Made by a program: the position numbers and the translations under genes. The notes beneath the pieces are model-generated. The model saw only the letters and a program-made list of their open reading frames with translations. It made no database searches and was not told the origin of the DNA. A stretch of DNA of 40,268 bases from Candidatus Latescibacterota bacterium (GTDB lineage Bacteria; Latescibacterota; 4484-107; B68-G9): positions 1-40,268 of the forward strand of contig DTYS01000043.1 in NCBI GenBank assembly GCA_012961755.1, given 5' to 3'. Position 1 is the stretch's first letter. The number at the start of each line of letters is the position of its first letter. Positions 32,450 to 40,268 of this stretch are shown here, one piece after another.

Positions 32450-33868
32450 ATGGAACTCTACGATACGGTGAGCCCGCTGGATTACAGGTACTACGGGGAC
32501 GATAGGGAATTCTTCGAGAGATTGCGTCCTTACGTCTCCGAGGGGGCAAATATAAGGTATATGCTCAAGGTCGAGGCCGCCCTCGTGAGGGAACTTGCGA
32601 GCAGGGGGATCTGCCCGGAAAAGGCCGCAGAGGAGGTCGAAATAGCCTGCTCCGAGATAACCCCCCAGGAGGTTTACGAGGAGGAGAGGAGAATCCAGCA
32701 CAACATCCGTGCCTTAGTCAACTGCATAAGGAGGAGGATAAGCCCGGAGTCCAGGCCCTACGTCCACCTCTTCGCGACATCCTGCGATATAATGGACACA
32801 GCCACGGCTTTGAGGTTCAAGGAGCTTACCGGAGATGTGCTTATTCCGGACCTGATAGGCTTGGAGGAGCTTCTCATAGGGATGGCTAAGGAGACGGCCG
32901 ACGTCCCCCAGATAGGCAGGACCCACGGACAGCACGCGGAGCCCATAACCTTCGGCTTTGCCCTCGCACTCTATATCGACAGGCTCGGGGGCAGGATAGA
33001 GAGGATGGAGGAGGCCAGGCGCAACCTCAGGGGGAAGTTCTCGGGGGCGGTCGGGGCGTACAACGCCCTCTCACTTCTGGACGGGGTCGACCCTTCCGAG
33101 TTCGAGAGGAGCCTCCTCGGTAGGCTCGGCCTGAAGCCCTCAGGAGTATCCTCCCAGATAGTGGAGCCCGAGTACCTCACGGACCTCGTATATTCCGCTG
33201 TATCCTGCTTCTCCGTCCTCGCCAACCTTGCTGACGACATGAGACACCTCATGAGGACCGAGATAGCGGAGGTGAGGGACAGGAGGGGGGAGGAGAGGGT
33301 CGGCTCCTCCACGATGCCCCACAAGGTAAACCCAAAGGACTTCGAGAACGTTAAGAGCATGTGGAAGGCGTTCATGCCGAGGATCGTGACGGTCCTCATG
33401 GACCAGATATCAGAACACCAGAGGGACCTGACGAATTCCGCCTCCGGAAGGTTCGTGACGGAGATCTTCACGGCTTTGGACTACGCTGTACATCGCACTA
33501 CGAGGACCCTTCAGAATATCGAGGTGGATAGGGAGAGGGTGAGGGAGAACTTGGAGATGAGCAAGGGCTTCATAGTTGCGGAGCCCCTATATATACTCCT
33601 TGCGCTCGATGGGTACCCCGATGCATACGACCGTGTCAAGAAACTAGTGGCGGAAGCGAGGAGGTCGGGCAGGCCCCTTCCGGAAGTTGTCCGGGAAGAT
33701 GAAGAGATAAGGCCGTTCTTTGAAGGAATTTCCGAGGAGAAGAGGAAGGTCTTACGGGACCCCTCCTTCTATACCGGGGAAGCCCGCCGGAGGACCTTGG
33801 AGACTTGCGAGTACTGGGAAGGCAGATGTAAGGTTTTGAAGGAGGTGGGACATGCGCACCATAACTGA
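32450..33868 (+). CDS. purB: Adenylosuccinate lyase
   Basis: PurB splits SAICAR in purine synthesis and adenylosuccinate in AMP formation, releasing fumarate. The 472-aa protein has TVSPLDYRYYGDDREFFERL at the N-terminus, IGRTHGQHAEPITFGFALAL with the active-site His, and the fumarase-superfamily signature SSTMPHKVNPKDFENV with the catalytic Ser loop. All are intact. ATG at 32450 follows a G-rich ribosome site (GGAGAGGGGGG). The frame is open back to 32396, but only through the leader hairpin. Its own promoter lies at 32314-32342; its stop overlaps the next gene by 17 bp. Confidence 0.95.
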   Translation: MELYDTVSPLDYRYYGDDREFFERLRPYVSEGANIRYMLKVEAALVRELASRGICPEKAAEEVEIACSEITPQEVYEEERRIQHNIRALVNCIRRRISPESRPYVHLFATSCDIMDTATALRFKELTGDVLIPDLIGLEELLIGMAKETADVPQIGRTHGQHAEPITFGFALALYIDRLGGRIERMEEARRNLRGKFSGAVGAYNALSLLDGVDPSEFERSLLGRLGLKPSGVSSQIVEPEYLTDLVYSAVSCFSVLANLADDMRHLMRTEIAEVRDRRGEERVGSSTMPHKVNPKDFENVKSMWKAFMPRIVTVLMDQISEHQRDLTNSASGRFVTEIFTALDYAVHRTTRTLQNIEVDRERVRENLEMSKGFIVAEPLYILLALDGYPDAYDRVKKLVAEARRSGRPLPEVVREDEEIRPFFEGISEEKRKVLRDPSFYTGEARRRTLETCEYWEGRCKVLKEVGHAHHN

Positions 33869-35234
33869 ACCTTCCCGTGAGGTACCCGTCCTGGCCGAGG
33901 CCGATGTAGTGGTATGCGGTGGGGGTCCAGGAGGGTTCCCGGCGGCCGTAGCAGCAGCCCGACATGGAGCCAACACGATACTCATAGAGCGCTACGGCTT
34001 CATGGGGGGACTCGCCACTGCGGGGTTGGTGGCGCCCATCTTGGGCCATACCGCCTACGAGAGCGATACTCCGATAGTTGAAGGGATACTGAAGGAAGTC
34101 ACCGAGCGTATGCACGCGCTCGGCTGCGCCCCCTCGTGGGAGGAGAGCCTTAGGGAATGGGGGATCCGCTTCGATGCCGAGGCCCTGAAGGTGGTTATAG
34201 ATGAGATGTGCCGGGAGGCCGGCGTAGAAGTTCTGCTGCATACGTTGGTCGTGGATGTGGTCAAGGAAGGGGATTCCATAGCGGCTGTGGTGGTGGAGAA
34301 TAAGTCGGGCCGGCAGGCAGTCGTGGGCAAGGTCTTCGTGGACGCGACCGGGGACGCTGATGTGGCATACAGGTCCGGAGCGCCCACGACCCACGGCCGG
34401 GCGTTCGATTCCCGGAACCAGGCTATGGGCTCCTTCTTCCACCTGGCCGGGTTTGGGTGCTATGATACGAAGCGGGTCAAGGAGTTACATAAGCTCATCA
34501 GGGACAAGCTTGAGGAGGGAGGGTTCCGCTTCTACAACGAGGGCTTCCTCAACCGAAACGCCTACCATACGGACCACACGTCGGCCAACATGACCAGGGC
34601 GGGCGGTGACCCCACATCGGTACGGGATTTGACGAGGGCCGAGATGGAGGTCCGAAGGGAGGTCTGGAAGCTCGTTCGCTACCTAAGGGCGGGAGTTCCG
34701 GGCTTCGAGGACTGCTACGTTCAGCAGACCTCCTTTCAGGTAGGACCCCGTGAGAGCCGTCAAGTGGTTGGGCCCTACGCCCTGACTGGGGACGACATAC
34801 GCAAGGGGGCCAAGTTCGAGGACGCGATAGCGAGGGGCTCGTGGTGGATAGATATACACTGTCCCTTGGGGAAGACATATCCGGTCCACTTGTGTACGGC
34901 CGAATGCCCGGAGGAGAATAAATGCCCCTACTGGGTCTTCCAGCATGAGAGGATGCTTTCGAGGGAGGAACTTTTCCCGCCGAGGGGGGACTGGTACGAA
35001 GTGCCCTATAGGTGCCTCCTATCCGTGGCCGTACCTAACCTCCTTGCCTCGGGTCGATGCATATCCGCAACTCACGAGGGCATGGCGGGGGCAAGGGTCA
35101 TGGGAACCTGCATGGCCGTGGGCCAGGCAGCGGGCACCGCGGCGGCCCTGGCCGTTGCTGAAGGGACGCGACCTGGTTACGTGGACGTATCCCGGCTCAG
35201 AGAGGTACTGCGGGAGGACGGCCAGCTGGTGTGA
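33852..35234 (+). CDS. FAD-dependent oxidoreductase (FAD_oxidored family) with a cysteine-rich insert
   Basis: The 460-aa protein binds FAD through VVVCGGGPGGFPAAVAAARH and IERYGFMGGLATAGLVAP, with VFVDATGDADVAYRSGAP in the middle and LLASGRCISATHEGMAGARV near the end. These are typical of a family common in candidate phyla and often near sugar or polysaccharide use; the substrate is unknown. Residues 337-358 carry C-x10-C-x3-C-x5-C (HCPLG; HLCTAECPEENKCPYW), which could hold zinc or an iron-sulfur cluster. It overlaps the purB end by 17 bp and shares its transcript; a separate promoter follows it. Confidence 0.83.
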   Translation: MRTITEPSREVPVLAEADVVVCGGGPGGFPAAVAAARHGANTILIERYGFMGGLATAGLVAPILGHTAYESDTPIVEGILKEVTERMHALGCAPSWEESLREWGIRFDAEALKVVIDEMCREAGVEVLLHTLVVDVVKEGDSIAAVVVENKSGRQAVVGKVFVDATGDADVAYRSGAPTTHGRAFDSRNQAMGSFFHLAGFGCYDTKRVKELHKLIRDKLEEGGFRFYNEGFLNRNAYHTDHTSANMTRAGGDPTSVRDLTRAEMEVRREVWKLVRYLRAGVPGFEDCYVQQTSFQVGPRESRQVVGPYALTGDDIRKGAKFEDAIARGSWWIDIHCPLGKTYPVHLCTAECPEENKCPYWVFQHERMLSREELFPPRGDWYEVPYRCLLSVAVPNLLASGRCISATHEGMAGARVMGTCMAVGQAAGTAAALAVAEGTRPGYVDVSRLREVLREDGQLV

Positions 35235-35242
35235 ATCTGCTC

Positions 35243-35271
35243 TTGCCACGAGGCCTTTAAAGTATTATCTT
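35243..35271 (+). promoter_or_regulatory. Sigma-70-like promoter for mtnA and the DJ-1-like gene
   Basis: TTGCCA (35243-35248), 17-base spacer, TATCTT (35266-35271). The start point would be near 35278, with GGAGAG at 35289-35294 ahead of the ATG at 35299. Confidence 0.65.
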
Positions 35272-35298
35272 TATCAACGATCACCTTCGGAGAGATAT

Positions 35299-36366
35299 AT
35301 GGTCGAGCCCATAAGGTGGGAGGACGGGAAGGTTATAATCCTCGACCAGACCGAGCTTCCTACTGACCTCGTCTACAGGACGTGCGAGGACGTTGAGTGC
35401 TTAGCGGAAGCCTTATCCTCGCTGAGGATAAGGGGAGCACCGCTTATAGGCATAGCCGCGGCGTACGGCATGGTCCTGGGGGTGTGGGGAGCGGGGGACG
35501 AAGGGAAGCTCTGGGATGAACTTGAGCGCGCATCGAAGAGGATAAGGTCCACGAGGCCCACCGCGGTCAACCTCTTCTGGGCGTTGGAGAGGATGAAGAG
35601 GGTCGCCGAGGAGCATAGAGGGGAAGGGGCCGAGACTATAAAGGAGGTCCTGCTTAAGGAGGCTGAGGAGATACATGCGGAGGACAGGCGAAGGTGCAGG
35701 GCCATAGGGGAGAACGGAGCGGGTTTGCTTCCTGAGGAGGCCTCCGTGCTCACCCACTGCAACGCGGGTGCCTTGGCCACCGGGGGGATAGGGACCGCTT
35801 TGGCCGTGCTCTACGTTGCTAAGGAGAGGGGGAAGGAGGTCAGGGCCTTCGTGGACGAGACCAGACCCCTGCTCCAGGGTGCGAGGCTCACGGCCTGGGA
35901 ACTTCGGCAGGCAGGGATAGATGTGACCCTCATATGCGACGGCATGGCCGGCTGGGTCATGGGCAGGGGATGGGTGGATGCTGTAGTGGTCGGGGCCGAC
36001 AGGATAGCTTCGAACGGCGACTTCGCGAACAAGATAGGGACCTACAGCCTCGCAGTGTTAGCCAAGCACCATGGGGTCCCGTTCTACGTTGCAGCACCGC
36101 TTTCCACTTGGGACTTCTCCATATCCGACGGGACCGAGATACCCATAGAGGAGAGGAGGCCCGAGGAGGTCACGGAGGGCTTCGGGAGGAGGACCGCCCC
36201 CGAGGGGGTGGACGCATACAACCCCGCTTTCGACGTCACCCCCGCGGAGCTCGTCACGGCCTTCATATCGGAGAGGGGGGTGGCGTTCCCTCCTTTCGAG
36301 GAGGAGTTCAGAAGGTGGAGGAACGGCGAAGACTTTCTCGCAATGGTCAGCTTAACAAGGAGGTAG
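35299..36366 (+). CDS. mtnA: S-methyl-5-thioribose-1-phosphate isomerase
   Basis: MtnA isomerises methylthioribose-1-phosphate to methylthioribulose-1-phosphate in methionine salvage. The 355-aa protein has the N-terminal IRWEDGKVIILDQTELP, SLRIRGAPLIGIAAAYGM, the catalytic Cys154 in LTHCNAGALATGGIGTAL, the catalytic Asp234 in VVVGADRIASNGDFANKIGT, and YNPAFDVTPAELVTAFISE near the end. All are complete. The other salvage genes (mtnB, C, D, N, P) are not here. ATG at 35299 is set by GGAGAG and the promoter just upstream. The frame is open further 5' only as a shadow of the FAD oxidoreductase gene. Confidence 0.95.
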   Translation: MVEPIRWEDGKVIILDQTELPTDLVYRTCEDVECLAEALSSLRIRGAPLIGIAAAYGMVLGVWGAGDEGKLWDELERASKRIRSTRPTAVNLFWALERMKRVAEEHRGEGAETIKEVLLKEAEEIHAEDRRRCRAIGENGAGLLPEEASVLTHCNAGALATGGIGTALAVLYVAKERGKEVRAFVDETRPLLQGARLTAWELRQAGIDVTLICDGMAGWVMGRGWVDAVVVGADRIASNGDFANKIGTYSLAVLAKHHGVPFYVAAPLSTWDFSISDGTEIPIEERRPEEVTEGFGRRTAPEGVDAYNPAFDVTPAELVTAFISERGVAFPPFEEEFRRWRNGEDFLAMVSLTRR

Positions 36367-36368
36367 AT

Positions 36369-36884
36369 ATGGCCATAGCGGGGAAGAAGGTGCTAATGGT
36401 GGTGCCGCCGGAATTTCAGGACAAGGAGTACGAGAGGGTGAGGAGGCTGTTGGAAGCCCAGGGAGCAAAGGTAACCGTGGCATCCCTCTACCCCGGTCAG
36501 ATAAGGGGGGAGAAGGGGCTTATAGCAAAGGCGGACGTCGCGGTGTCCGATGTAAAGTATTACGATTACGACGGCCTAGTCTTCATAGGTGGGGAGGGGG
36601 CGAAGAAGTACTTTTACGACGACGAGAAGGTCCTCAAGCTCGCAAAGGACGCTAAGTACAAGCCGATGGGGGCCCTCTCCACCGCCGTCGGCATATTCGC
36701 ATACGCCGAGGTTCTGAAGAACAAGAGGACCACCGGAAGCAGGAACATAATAAGGATGGTAGAGGCCCTCGGAGCCAAGTACATCGGTGAGCCTGTCTGC
36801 GTGGACGACAAGCTGGTGACGGCCGTGGGGTCGGACGACGCCGAAGGGTTCGTGAACGCCTTCGCGGAAGCTCTGGCCAAGTGA
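36369..36884 (+). CDS. DJ-1/PfpI family protein lacking the nucleophilic cysteine
   Basis: The 171-aa flavodoxin-like fold begins GKKVLMVVPPEFQDKEYERV, with the conserved acidic residue in PPEFQDKEY. It continues LVFIGGEGAKKYFYDDEKVL and VTAVGSDDAEGFVNAFAEAL. At the nucleophile elbow, where family members have AxCHGP, this protein reads MGALSTAVGIFA: Cys is Ser and the following His-Gly is gone. A protease, deglycase or glyoxalase reaction by the standard mechanism is therefore unlikely; a binding or structural role is possible. ATG two bases after the mtnA stop, with GGAGGTAG upstream, so the pair is one operon. Confidence 0.85.
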   Translation: MAIAGKKVLMVVPPEFQDKEYERVRRLLEAQGAKVTVASLYPGQIRGEKGLIAKADVAVSDVKYYDYDGLVFIGGEGAKKYFYDDEKVLKLAKDAKYKPMGALSTAVGIFAYAEVLKNKRTTGSRNIIRMVEALGAKYIGEPVCVDDKLVTAVGSDDAEGFVNAFAEALAK

Positions 36885-36938
36885 AGCTGGGGCCCTGTTC
36901 CCTTTCGAGCGATCTTTTAAAATCTTTTTAAATTTTTC

Positions 36939-36967
36939 TTGACTTTTATAGATTTCCGGGATACATT
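36939..36967 (+). promoter_or_regulatory. Strong promoter with AT-rich upstream element for the second DUF362 operon
   Basis: TTGACT (36939-36944), 17-base spacer, TACATT (36962-36967). The 25 bases before it are almost all A and T (36914-36938), like an UP element, the most AT-rich stretch in the window apart from its left end. The leader is about 25 bases, with AAGGAGGGA ahead of the ATG at 36999. Confidence 0.72.
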
Positions 36968-36998
36968 ACAGTCGGACCGACCCCGAAAAGGAGGGAAG

Positions 36999-39116
36999 AT
37001 GGGACGTATTAAGTTCTGGTCCGTGCTGGGAGCGGTAGTTGGCCTCTTAACCTTGGACATGGTCACCACCGATAGGAGGGGATGGGATTACATCCCGCCC
37101 TCCCAGGCAGCCCCCGAAGGGCCGCCGGTCGTGGCTATAGCGACCACCGAGGACCTGGACCCTCCCGTGCCCGTAGATGCGTATCCTCTGACCTACGAGC
37201 AGGTGAGGGATGTTGTCTGGAGGGCCCTGGATCTGGACACCTCCGATAGGAACATAAGGAAGGTTATAGAGCCCGACGATTGGGTGGCGGTGAAGATAAA
37301 CATGGTCACGGCCCCCATAGTGGACGAGGATGGGAGGAAGAGGACGGGGTTCTGGAGGGACGGCGTGGAGCACTGGGGGGACTGCACCGACCTCAGGGTG
37401 GTGAAGGCTGTGCTGGAGTATCTCGTAGAGAACGTGGGTCCCAAGAAGATAGATATAGTGGAAGGCCCTGCCGAATGGTCAAGGAAGAAACGGAGGCACC
37501 TGGGGGCCGGGTACGGGAACTCCTACGATACGGACGGGTGGGAGGTCCATTGGAGGGAGTTCGGGAACCTCTCCCCCATCCAGATAGCCAAGGAACTGAA
37601 CGAGAAGTACGGGAGGACGATAGTCGACACCACGGACCTCAACGACGAGCCTTACAGGTTCGAGCCCGTGCCGGGAGGACCCCTCCAGAGGGTCAGCCCA
37701 CAGTGGAGGGACAGCAGGAGGTTCGGATGGGGGGTCCCCGTGCCCTTCACTGGGACCCCGAGGGAGGGGTACTATGTGCCCGTGACGGTCCTGGACGCGG
37801 ACAAGATGATCTCCGTAGCCGTCATGAAGACCAACTACGGCGGAGCCACCCTGGCCATGAAGAACTACGTAGGGACCCTGGCATCGAGGCCGTACGGGGA
37901 CGGTACCTCCAAGACCCAGATGGACAGCCACCAGTACGAGAGGGGGTTCGTGGACCTCTTCTCCTACAACCCAGCGGTCTACTCCATAATCGAAGGGTTC
38001 TGGGCCGATGAGGGCTCCTGGCCGGGCACCAGGTGGAACCTTCACAGGAACGTGGTGATAGCCAGTTCCGACCCTGTGGCGGCCGACGCGGTAGCCTTGG
38101 CCTCTATGGGAATAAACCCCAAGGACGTGGACCACCTTTACCTTGCAGCGTACAAGGGTTTCGGAACATTTGACTTAGATAGAATACGGACCGTCGGGCA
38201 TTCCTGGAGGGATGTACAACACAAGTTCCGCCGCCACAGCGGATTCAGAGGATTAGGATTTCAGAGGTGGCTCGTGGCGGGACCCTTCGAGGGCACGGAC
38301 CTCGACCACGACTACCTCGGAGGTGAGGCCACGGTCGTGCCCAGGGCCGGGGACCCCGCGGGGGAGGGGGGGACGTGGAGGGTGTGGGTCCATCCTCCCA
38401 CGTATCCTGAGGCGTACGTCGATTTAACATACTATGTGCACCAGGAGCCTTCGGGGAAGGAGTTCCCCGATATAGAGGTCAAGAAGGACTTAGGTAACAC
38501 CACACACTACGCCTTCGTCCTCATAGAGTCCAGGAGGGAACAGGACGGGTACCTCTGGGTGGACATGGACGATATGGGGAAGGTATGGCTCAACGGGGAG
38601 GAGGTCTTCCGCAAGGACTTCCCCACGGCTTACAGGGTGGGACAGTACAGGGTTCCGGTGCATCTGAGGGAGGGGGTCAACACCCTCCTGGTCAAGGTGG
38701 CGAACACTTACGGCGGAGCGGGCTTCTGCGCTTCCATAGTCGATGAGGATAGCGAGCGAGGGACCATGCTCTTCGACATAAGGGACTACCTGCCAGGAGA
38801 GGTCCCGGCGGTGGAGGAAGAGGCGGGGCCCCTCCCCGAAAGGCCGGAGCTCGTGGGCAACTTCCCCAATCCCTTCAACTCGTCCACTACCATAAGGGTG
38901 AGGGTCCCGAGGAGGGAGGAGGTGACCTTGGAGGTCCGTGATGTGCTCGGAAGGAAGGTGAGGTCCTTGGTGAGCACGGTGCTCCCCCCGGGGGAACACA
39001 CCTACACGTGGGACGGGAGGGATGATAAGGGCGTCCCAGTCGCGAGCGGGATGTACCTCTGCAACTTCAGGGCCGGGAGGTTCTCCCAGACGGGGAGGAT
39101 GGTGTTGGTCAGGTAA
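36999..39116 (+). CDS. Secreted DUF362 protein with C-terminal sorting domain (second paralogue)
   Basis: The 705-aa protein has the same plan as the protein at 10785-12821. A signal segment comes first (FWSVLGAVVGLLTLDMVTTD). The DUF362 domain is at about 45-410: DWVAVKINMVTAP, DLRVVKAVLEYL, AVMKTNYGGATLAMKNYVGT, ASSDPVAADAVALASMGINP, YKGFGTFDLDRIRTVG. A middle beta-rich part is at about 430-600 (MDDMGKVWLNGEEVF; GVNTLLVKVANTYGGAGF). The FlgD/type IX sorting domain is at about 616-705: NFPNPFNSSTTIRVRVP, VTLEVRDVLGRKVRSLV, YTWDGRDDKGVPVASGMYL. The function is unknown. ATG at 36999 is set by AAGGAGGGA. Its stop overlaps the permease start (TAATG). Confidence 0.88.
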   Translation: MGRIKFWSVLGAVVGLLTLDMVTTDRRGWDYIPPSQAAPEGPPVVAIATTEDLDPPVPVDAYPLTYEQVRDVVWRALDLDTSDRNIRKVIEPDDWVAVKINMVTAPIVDEDGRKRTGFWRDGVEHWGDCTDLRVVKAVLEYLVENVGPKKIDIVEGPAEWSRKKRRHLGAGYGNSYDTDGWEVHWREFGNLSPIQIAKELNEKYGRTIVDTTDLNDEPYRFEPVPGGPLQRVSPQWRDSRRFGWGVPVPFTGTPREGYYVPVTVLDADKMISVAVMKTNYGGATLAMKNYVGTLASRPYGDGTSKTQMDSHQYERGFVDLFSYNPAVYSIIEGFWADEGSWPGTRWNLHRNVVIASSDPVAADAVALASMGINPKDVDHLYLAAYKGFGTFDLDRIRTVGHSWRDVQHKFRRHSGFRGLGFQRWLVAGPFEGTDLDHDYLGGEATVVPRAGDPAGEGGTWRVWVHPPTYPEAYVDLTYYVHQEPSGKEFPDIEVKKDLGNTTHYAFVLIESRREQDGYLWVDMDDMGKVWLNGEEVFRKDFPTAYRVGQYRVPVHLREGVNTLLVKVANTYGGAGFCASIVDEDSERGTMLFDIRDYLPGEVPAVEEEAGPLPERPELVGNFPNPFNSSTTIRVRVPRREEVTLEVRDVLGRKVRSLVSTVLPPGEHTYTWDGRDDKGVPVASGMYLCNFRAGRFSQTGRMVLVR

Positions 39117-40147
39117 TGGAGCTGTGGTACACGATACTCCATAGACTCTGGCTCGTATACGATTACCTGCGGGAAGCCCTCTACGGGACCCACACCTACA
39201 GGATAATCTCCATATTTTGGTCCCTCCTCTCCGGACTTTGGTACTATGCTGTCTTCGGGGCCTTGGTCGCGGCCCTGGCCTCCCGCTTCCTACCCAGGGA
39301 GAAGCTCAGGGAGCTCCTGAGGGCGAAGAAGGGCTGGTCACTTTTAGGGGCCACGCTCGTGGGACTGGCCTCCCCCCTCAGCACGTACGCCGCGATACCG
39401 TTGGTGGGAAGCCTCATGCTGATGGGCGTTCCAGCACCTCCGCTCCTGGCGTTCCTGGTCGCCTCCCCCCTTATGAACCCCTCCCTCTTCGTGATAACTT
39501 GGGGAGTTATGGGGCCTGAGATGGCCCTGGCCAGGGTAGCTTCCGCCTTCATATTGGGTATGGCCGCCGGCGGGATAGCGGAGGTCCTCTCGAGGAAGGG
39601 GGTGGAGTTCGACAGGTACGTCAAGGTGGGGGAGGTGGATGGGAGGGCCTCGGGGTTCCTCAGGGAGTTCGGAAGGTCGCTCTCCTACGTCGGAAGATAT
39701 TTCGTGCTTTCGATCCTGATAGCCGCCTCGGTCCAGGCCCTCGTCCCGCCGAGGTGGATAACCCTGCTCTTCGGAGGGAGGGGGTTCAGGGCAGCCATAA
39801 TGGGGGGGATGTTGGGAATCCCCCTCTATTCCTGCGGTGGGGGGACGGTGCCCGTCATAGCTGCCCTCGTGAGCATGGGGATGGGGCAAGGGGCGGCCTT
39901 GGCCTTCTTCCTAACGGGGCCGGCCACGAAGCCTGCCACGATCCTGAGCCTTCAGGCCGTGGCGAGGGGGAGGATGTTGGCGCTATACCTGACGGTAACC
40001 TTGATAGGCGGGGTCCTCTTGGGCTACGCGTACTCCTTGTTCGCACCGGAGCTTCGCTTGGACGACCTCTACTACGGACAGGTGGAGCCGAGGGAGGACA
40101 CCCTCTTCACAAAGCCGGGTCCGGGAGGGCCGGGGAGGATATGGTGA
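39116..40147 (+). CDS. Permease of the ArsP/DUF318 family
   Basis: This 343-aa inner-membrane protein has about eight membrane helices in two halves. The repeated motifs are LASPLSTYAAIPLVGSLMLM in the first half and LGIPLYSCGGGTVPVIAALV in the second, with a conserved Cys in YSCGGG as in ArsP. The family includes exporters of organoarsenicals, but many members have no known substrate. LVASPLMNPSLFVITWGVMG and FFLTGPATKPATILSL are further signatures. A charged cytoplasmic linker lies between the halves. Its ATG overlaps the DUF362 stop (TAATG), so the two are made together and may work together. Confidence 0.85.
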   Translation: MELWYTILHRLWLVYDYLREALYGTHTYRIISIFWSLLSGLWYYAVFGALVAALASRFLPREKLRELLRAKKGWSLLGATLVGLASPLSTYAAIPLVGSLMLMGVPAPPLLAFLVASPLMNPSLFVITWGVMGPEMALARVASAFILGMAAGGIAEVLSRKGVEFDRYVKVGEVDGRASGFLREFGRSLSYVGRYFVLSILIAASVQALVPPRWITLLFGGRGFRAAIMGGMLGIPLYSCGGGTVPVIAALVSMGMGQGAALAFFLTGPATKPATILSLQAVARGRMLALYLTVTLIGGVLLGYAYSLFAPELRLDDLYYGQVEPREDTLFTKPGPGGPGRIW

Positions 40148-40148
40148 T

Positions 40149-40268
40149 ATGAGCATAAACGGGATCGTAGACCTGCGAAGCGACACCGTGACGCATCCCA
40201 CCGAGAGGATGAGGGAGGCCATGTACAAGGCCGAGGTGGGGGACGACGTTTTGGGGGAGGACCCTACA
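40149..40268 (+). CDS. ltaE: Low-specificity L-threonine aldolase, N-terminal fragment
   Basis: Only the first 40 codons are in the window; the gene runs off the right edge. The text IVDLRSDTVTHPTERMREAM, followed by AEVGDDVLGEDPT, is the classic N-terminus of PLP-dependent threonine aldolases, which split L-threonine or L-allo-threonine to glycine and acetaldehyde. ATG at 40149 lies one base after the permease stop, in the same operon as the second DUF362 gene. The PLP lysine lies beyond the edge. Confidence 0.9.
   Translation, partial: MSINGIVDLRSDTVTHPTERMREAMYKAEVGDDVLGEDPT

Noticed and set aside
1..40268. Search by eye for CRISPR arrays, insertion sequences, tRNA and rRNA genes.
   Set aside because: No regularly spaced repeats, transposase motifs or RNA gene signatures were seen; almost all DNA is occupied by coding sequence.

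Overview
This is a gene-dense window from an uncultivated bacterium with a Gram-negative type envelope. Signs of that envelope are LptF/G permease, RlpA, lipoproteins and secreted proteins with a C-terminal FlgD/Por-type sorting domain. The sorting domains, the fused PurS-PurL, and the 'ED' in place of 'DH' in the YbeY metal motif point to the FCB side of the bacterial tree or a nearby candidate phylum; no exact lineage can be named from sequence alone. Coding DNA is GC-rich, yet Ile is mostly ATA and Arg mostly AGG. That pattern is typical of thermophiles and suggests, without proving, a hot habitat. TTG and GTG starts are frequent, and genes are commonly joined by 4-bp stop/start overlaps.

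Layout. 1-66 is an AT-rich tail unlike the rest, joined to the C-terminal half of GroEL (70-954), which ends at a strong hairpin. 999-2290 (-) holds rlpA and pyrD. A divergent promoter drives a 68-aa unknown protein and a DUF192 lipoprotein. From 10640 down to 2990 (-) runs an eight-gene chain: flavin reductase, thrB, murD, rtcA, nth, a frameshifted zinc alcohol dehydrogenase, murQ, kamA. From 10785 (+) comes the first secreted DUF362 protein. A long + strand chain follows (12910-23221): DUF4139 protein, HAD phosphatase, small protein, phosphohexomutase, OYE-type flavoenzyme, amidohydrolase, mannonate-type SDR, LarA-like nickel enzyme, FGGY kinase. From 32137 down to 23214 (-): lipoprotein, LysM protein, phoH, pgpH, ybeY, purSL, lptF/G. 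From 32450 (+): purB, a FAD oxidoreductase, mtnA with a DJ-1-like protein, the second secreted DUF362 protein with an ArsP-like permease, and the first 40 codons of a threonine aldolase.

Two things stand out. First, the run SDR - LarA-like epimerase - gluconokinase-like FGGY kinase could make a complete nickel-dependent route from D-fructuronate through D-mannonate and D-gluconate to 6-phosphogluconate, bypassing mannonate dehydratase. Second, two paralogous secreted proteins share one three-part plan (DUF362, a beta-sandwich-like middle, a sorting domain). Each has its own near-consensus promoter, and their function is unknown.

Regulation is readable. Eight sigma-70-like promoters with exactly 17-bp spacers sit at the intergenic gaps, and purB has a structured leader. 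No tRNA, rRNA, CRISPR array, insertion sequence or phage gene was seen.
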